A DNA stretch of 64,000 bases from contig JBLHZY010000001.1 in NCBI GenBank assembly GCA_047631555.1, positions 558,001 through 622,000 on the forward strand, given 5' to 3'. A program made the position numbers and the translations under genes. How positions within the stretch are numbered: the first letter of the stretch is position 1; each line of letters opens with the position of its first letter. Of the stretch, positions 60,369-64,000 are shown piece by piece. Under the pieces are notes generated by a model. The model saw only the letters and a program-made list of their open reading frames with translations, was not told where the DNA came from and did not search any database. The DNA is from JBLHZY01 sp047631555. Its GTDB lineage: Bacteria; Pseudomonadota; Alphaproteobacteria; Rhodobacterales; Rhodobacteraceae.

Positions 60369-61657
60369 TGGCCGTATTGCAAGCAAAATTGGATGCGGCC
60401 GAGGCGCGGTTAAGCGCGGCTGGCAACCTACCGGATGGGGCGGAATGGGCCAAAAAGGCGCGTGAAGCGGCCCAAGCGCGCGTTCTTGCCATGGGCCTGC
60501 CCGGGCGGCGCGATGAATATTGGAAATACACCGACCCAACCAGCCTGACCGTGGCCCAAGCCCCCAAAGCGGCCCTTTTTGATCCGGAGGAAGTGCCGGT
60601 ATTTGATGGGATCGACCGGCTGAAAATTGTCTTTGTGGACGGTGTTTATGATGCGAGCGCGTCAGACGATCTTGCGCTTTCGGGCGTCGAGATCGAGCCG
60701 CTTCAAACGGCCTGTGCGGCGGATATCCACTGGGCGCGCGATGTCTTTGGTGTGTTGGAAAACAACGGCCAAAATCCGGTCGCCCGTCCATTGGCCGCCT
60801 TCAACACTGCGCGCGCTTCTGAGGGCATGGTAATCCGCGCAACAGCGCAGGCCGCAAAGCCTATCAGCTTGATTTACCTCCATAAATCGGAAGTTTCCGA
60901 CGCCGTTTTGCACCATGTTGTAAAGGTCGAGAAGGGCGCCTCTTTGACGATTTTGGAAAATGGCCCGGCTGCGGCGCGCTTCAATAAGGTCATGGAAGTC
61001 GATATCGCTGACGGCGCTGAATTCCATCATATCCGCACGCAAGGCCGCGATCACGAACGTCGCGCCGCGACGCATATTTTTGCCCGTCTTGGCGCCGAAA
61101 GCACCTTCAAAAGCTTCACCATGACGGCCAATGGCGTGATGACGCGCAATGAGGTGATCATGGAACTTAAGGGCGACAACGCGATGGCCCATGTAGCGGG
61201 TGCTGCGCTTGGCGACGGCAATTTTCATCACGATGACACGGTGTTTATCACCCATGACGCGGTGAATTGCGAAAGCCGTCAGGTGTTTAAAAAGGTGCTG
61301 CGCAACGGGGCAACGGGCGTTTTCCAAGGCAAAATTCTTGTGAAAGCCGGCGCGCAGAAAACCGACGGCTACCAGATCAGCCAAGCGCTTTTGCTTGATG
61401 AGGATGCGCAATTCCTCGCCAAACCCGAGCTTGAAATCTACGCCGATGATGTGGCCTGTTCGCACGGTTCCACCACCGGCGCGATTGATGAAGAGGCGCT
61501 GTTTTATCTACGTTCGCGCGGTGTTCCCGAAGCGGATGCGCAAGATTTGCTCGTGCTGTCCTTCCTTGCGGCCGCGATTGAGGAGATCGAGGATGAGGCG
61601 ATTGCCGCCGATATTCTTGCGCGCCTTGAAGCCTGGCTCAAACGGCGGCGCGGCTAG
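60368..61657 (+). CDS. sufD: Fe-S cluster assembly protein SufD
   Basis: The 429-residue protein has the SufD pattern: GRRDEYWKYTDPTSL at the N-terminus, and the conserved DDVACSHGSTTGAIDEEALFY with the C-terminal FLAAAIEEI. It pairs with SufB in the SufBC2D complex and helps iron entry. Its ATG shares one base with the sufC stop (TAATG). Confidence 0.96.
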   Translation: MAVLQAKLDAAEARLSAAGNLPDGAEWAKKAREAAQARVLAMGLPGRRDEYWKYTDPTSLTVAQAPKAALFDPEEVPVFDGIDRLKIVFVDGVYDASASDDLALSGVEIEPLQTACAADIHWARDVFGVLENNGQNPVARPLAAFNTARASEGMVIRATAQAAKPISLIYLHKSEVSDAVLHHVVKVEKGASLTILENGPAAARFNKVMEVDIADGAEFHHIRTQGRDHERRAATHIFARLGAESTFKSFTMTANGVMTRNEVIMELKGDNAMAHVAGAALGDGNFHHDDTVFITHDAVNCESRQVFKKVLRNGATGVFQGKILVKAGAQKTDGYQISQALLLDEDAQFLAKPELEIYADDVACSHGSTTGAIDEEALFYLRSRGVPEADAQDLLVLSFLAAAIEEIEDEAIAADILARLEAWLKRRRG

Positions 61658-61660
61658 GTC

Positions 61661-62158
61661 ATGGGGCTCGTTGCTGATATCGCGCAAACCTATCGCGCGC
61701 CGCGCCAGGTGATTGCGCGCCGCGCGGCTCAAGCGGGCAGCGAGGTTCAGGCGATCATCATTGTGATGCTGGGCTGTCTGATGGTTTTCATCGCGCAGTG
61801 GCCAGTGCATTCGCGTGCGGCCTTTCTGGATCCCGAAATTCCGCTCGGTGGGCGGCTGACGGGGGCAGGGGTTGCTTGGCTGATGATCATGCCGATTGTG
61901 CTCTATGCGCTCGCGGCGATCATTCATTTGCTGCTGCGCGCCATCGGCGGGAAGGGCAGCTTTTTCACCGCGCGCATCGCTCTTTTCTGGGCGCTTTTGG
62001 CCTCTGCGCCGCTCGCGTTGCTCAATGGGCTTACGGTGGGGTTTATCGGCAACGGCCCTGCGCAACTGCTCACTTCGGGCCTGCTCGCCTTGGGGTTTGC
62101 CATCTTTCTAGGGGCGGGAATTCTCGCGACTGAATTTCCTGCAAAAAAGGCCAAGTAA
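61661..62158 (+). CDS. Yip1-like membrane protein
   Basis: The 165-residue protein has about five hydrophobic helices and resembles the Yip1/YIP1-family membrane domain (RRAAQAGSEVQAIIIVMLGCLMVFI, GVAWLMIMPIVLYALAAIIHLLL). The N-terminus is cytoplasmic by charge. It starts 3 bases after sufD and its stop overlaps the sufS start (TAATG), so it is translated with sufS. It is not a core suf gene; its role is unknown. Confidence 0.75.
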   Translation: MGLVADIAQTYRAPRQVIARRAAQAGSEVQAIIIVMLGCLMVFIAQWPVHSRAAFLDPEIPLGGRLTGAGVAWLMIMPIVLYALAAIIHLLLRAIGGKGSFFTARIALFWALLASAPLALLNGLTVGFIGNGPAQLLTSGLLALGFAIFLGAGILATEFPAKKAK

Positions 62159-63378
62159 TGCTTGATATCAATGCGATCCGCGCCGATTTCCCGATCTTGT
62201 CACGCCAAGTGAACGGCAAACCGCTGACCTATCTTGATAACGGCGCTTCGGCGCAAAAGCCGCAGGTGGTGATTGATGCGATCAACACCGCCTATAGCCA
62301 TGAATATGCTAATGTTCACAGGGGCTTACATTACCTTTCTAATGTATCTACCGACAAATACGAGGCCGTACGCGGCACGATTGCGCGCTTTCTAAATGCG
62401 CCCTCTGAGGATCATATTGTGCTGAATTCCGGCACGACTGAGGGCATCAATATGGTCGCCTATTCTTGGGCGATGCCGCGGATGAAGGCGGGCGACGAAA
62501 TCATCCTGAGCATCATGGAGCATCACGCCAATATCGTGCCATGGCATTTCCTGCGCGAGCGGATGGGCGTTGTGATCAAATGGGTCGATATTGAAGCCGA
62601 TGGATCGCTTGATCCGCAGGCCGTTCTGGACGCCATCACACCCAAGACTAAACTGATCGCAATTACGCATTGTTCCAATGTGTTAGGAACCATAGTTGAT
62701 GTAAAAACCATCACTAAGCGCGCGCATGAATTGGGTGTTCCTGTACTGGTTGACGGCTCGCAAGGGGCTGTGCACCAGCCCGTTGATGTCGCCGACATTG
62801 GCTGCGATTTCTATGCGATCACCGGCCACAAGCTTTATGGCCCCTCGGGTTCTGGCGCGATTTATATTCGCCCCGAGCGTATGGCCGAGATGCGCCCGTT
62901 TATGGGCGGCGGCGATATGATCCGCGAGGTTTCGCGCGATGCGGTTGTCTATAATGATCCGCCGATGATGTTTGAAGCGGGGACGCCGGGCATTGTGCAA
63001 ACCATCGGGTTTGGCGCAGCACTTGAATATCTTATGGGCGTCGGGATGGAGAATATCGCCGCCCACGAGGCGGATCTCTGCGCCTATGCAACGGGGCGTT
63101 TTGAAGGGCTCAACTGGGTCAATATTCAGGGCAAAGCGCCAAATAAGGCGGCGATTTTCTCGCTAACGCTGAACGGCGCGGCGCATGCGCATGATCTTTC
63201 GACCGTGCTTGATAAACGCGGCGTTGCAGTGCGCGCGGGCAGCCATTGCGCGATGCCTTTGATGGATCATCTTGGCCTCACCGCGACATGTCGCGCCTCA
63301 TTCGGGATGTATAACACGCGCCAAGAGGTCGACACATTGATCGATGCGCTTGAGCTTTGTCATGAGCTGTTTGCTTAA
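62158..63378 (+). CDS. sufS: Cysteine desulfurase SufS (group II)
   Basis: The 406-residue PLP enzyme has the cofactor lysine in ITGHKLYGPSGSGA and the catalytic Cys in VRAGSHCAMPL, the group II (SufS/CsdA) pattern. It mobilises sulfur from cysteine to a SufE or SufU partner, neither of which is in the window. Its stop overlaps the stop of the convergent TetR gene (TTAA at 63375-63378). Confidence 0.95.
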   Translation: MLDINAIRADFPILSRQVNGKPLTYLDNGASAQKPQVVIDAINTAYSHEYANVHRGLHYLSNVSTDKYEAVRGTIARFLNAPSEDHIVLNSGTTEGINMVAYSWAMPRMKAGDEIILSIMEHHANIVPWHFLRERMGVVIKWVDIEADGSLDPQAVLDAITPKTKLIAITHCSNVLGTIVDVKTITKRAHELGVPVLVDGSQGAVHQPVDVADIGCDFYAITGHKLYGPSGSGAIYIRPERMAEMRPFMGGGDMIREVSRDAVVYNDPPMMFEAGTPGIVQTIGFGAALEYLMGVGMENIAAHEADLCAYATGRFEGLNWVNIQGKAPNKAAIFSLTLNGAAHAHDLSTVLDKRGVAVRAGSHCAMPLMDHLGLTATCRASFGMYNTRQEVDTLIDALELCHELFA

Positions 63379-63971
63379 GCGAGCCCCTCGGCGCGTAGCA
63401 GGGCATCCATGCTTTCGGCCATTAAATCAAAGGGTTGAACAGATCGCGCGGCGCGGGCGCGGGCAACGCAGCCTTCCAAGCCACTCAGAGCTGTGATCGC
63501 GATCCGCTCAGCGCTATCCGCAGGCAAGCCGCCCGCGATAAGCGCTTTGGCCAAGGCGCTATTTGCGCTGTGGTAAGCTTTGGCGATGGCGGCGCTTAGG
63601 GCGGGATCATTGGGCACCAATTCCTGCGCCATTACGGCCAAAAGCGCGCCTTGCTTCCATTCATTGGCCGCGACCCAAATGCCTGTGTCCTTATAAAGCC
63701 GCTGGATATGTTTGCGCGCGGGGATTTTGCGCGCGGCGGCCTCATCAAACTGAGCGGTGATTTCTTGCTCAAGCCACTCAATAACCGCAACCCCAAGCGC
63801 AGATTTCCCGCCCGGAAAATGATGATACAGCGAACCTTTGGGCGCTTTTGCTTTGGTCAAAATCTCAGCCAGACCAACCGCGTGATACCCACGACTTTGA
63901 AACAATTCCAGCCCTGCGCGGATCAAGCGCTCGCGGGTTGGTTTTTGATCTGGGGCAGGGGTTTGGCTCAT
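63375..63971 (-). CDS. TetR/AcrR-family regulator
   Basis: The 198-residue protein has an N-terminal TetR helix-turn-helix (RLIRAGLELFQSRGYHAVGLAEILTKAKAPKGSLYHHFPGG) and a ligand domain with no recognisable sensor motif. The FPGGKSALGVAVIEWLEQE region resembles the YxaF/LmrA subgroup. It faces the end of the suf operon and probably controls a gene to the right, beyond the window. The 29 bases after it hold nothing I can name. Confidence 0.85.
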   Translation of the reverse strand: MSQTPAPDQKPTRERLIRAGLELFQSRGYHAVGLAEILTKAKAPKGSLYHHFPGGKSALGVAVIEWLEQEITAQFDEAAARKIPARKHIQRLYKDTGIWVAANEWKQGALLAVMAQELVPNDPALSAAIAKAYHSANSALAKALIAGGLPADSAERIAITALSGLEGCVARARAARSVQPFDLMAESMDALLRAEGLA

Positions 63972-64000
63972 GATCTGTCTTCAAGAATGGCGATGGAGGC

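Noticed and set aside
59571..60791. Open frame (406 codons) on the - strand opposite sufC/sufD
   Set aside because: It spans two well-supported genes on the other strand and has no family features.

Overview
The window looks like a chromosome segment of a marine-type alphaproteobacterium of the Rhodobacterales (Rhodobacteraceae/Roseobacter lineage). This rests on gene content and gene order: a CckA kinase gene, a recA with a GAAC-N7-GAAC type SOS box, a suf operon led by an IscR without the cysteine triad, an aglEFGAK alpha-glucoside locus, a TRAP transporter, a cheS-like/cheY/cheA/cheW/cheR order, and a 25-nt intergenic motif that I recall as common in this group. No species can be named from the sequence alone. 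I see no phage, insertion sequence, CRISPR array or rRNA. Nearly all of the window is ordinary, densely packed chromosome.

Layout. 1-2.6 kb: the 3' part of an MscS-type channel gene, an AlaX editing protein and tRNA-Ser(GGA). 2.6-6.8 kb: a copper-linked block. A CueR-like regulator faces a leftward operon of cytochrome c, multicopper oxidase and cytochrome c, driven by a textbook 19-bp-spacer CueR promoter. Beside it are a divergent Crp/Fnr-type regulator and a histidine-rich secreted protein with a palindrome between them. 6.8-13.3 kb: a dipeptide/oligopeptide ABC transporter operon with an XRE-cupin regulator. 13.5-14.7 kb: a Bcr/CflA-type exporter. 15-25.1 kb: two converging chemotaxis operons. 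One is a large PAS-containing MCP with cheB and cheD. The other is STAS, cheY, cheA, cheW, cheR, cheY and a small unknown protein. They meet at a bidirectional terminator.

25.3-35.5 kb: sugar use. glk, a GH1 beta-glucosidase and a LacI-type regulator run left; the alpha-glucoside ABC transporter and GH13 alpha-glucosidase run right, from a control region with a LacI-type operator. 35.7-38.8 kb: a TRAP dicarboxylate-type transporter. 39.1-43.2 kb: a TDT/TehA-like membrane protein, a 14-bp tandem repeat, guaB and an RsmB-type methyltransferase. 43.3-50 kb: cckA, recA, alaS and a DUF1330 protein. 50.1-54.7 kb: typA, icd, an HD-domain nucleotidase-like protein and an alpha/beta hydrolase, all leftward. 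54.8-63.4 kb: the Fe-S cluster assembly operon (iscR, IscS-type desulfurase, sufB, three uncharacterised genes, sufC, sufD, a Yip1-like gene, sufS). An Irr-box-like palindrome overlaps its probable -10. A TetR regulator converges on its end.

The observations most worth following are: the small unknown chemotaxis protein, whose C-terminus resembles the CheY-binding tail of CheZ; the short Shine-Dalgarno-led leader frame overlapping the MCP start; the copper operon that pairs an oxidase with two cytochromes and no exporter; and the uncharacterised genes embedded in the suf operon.
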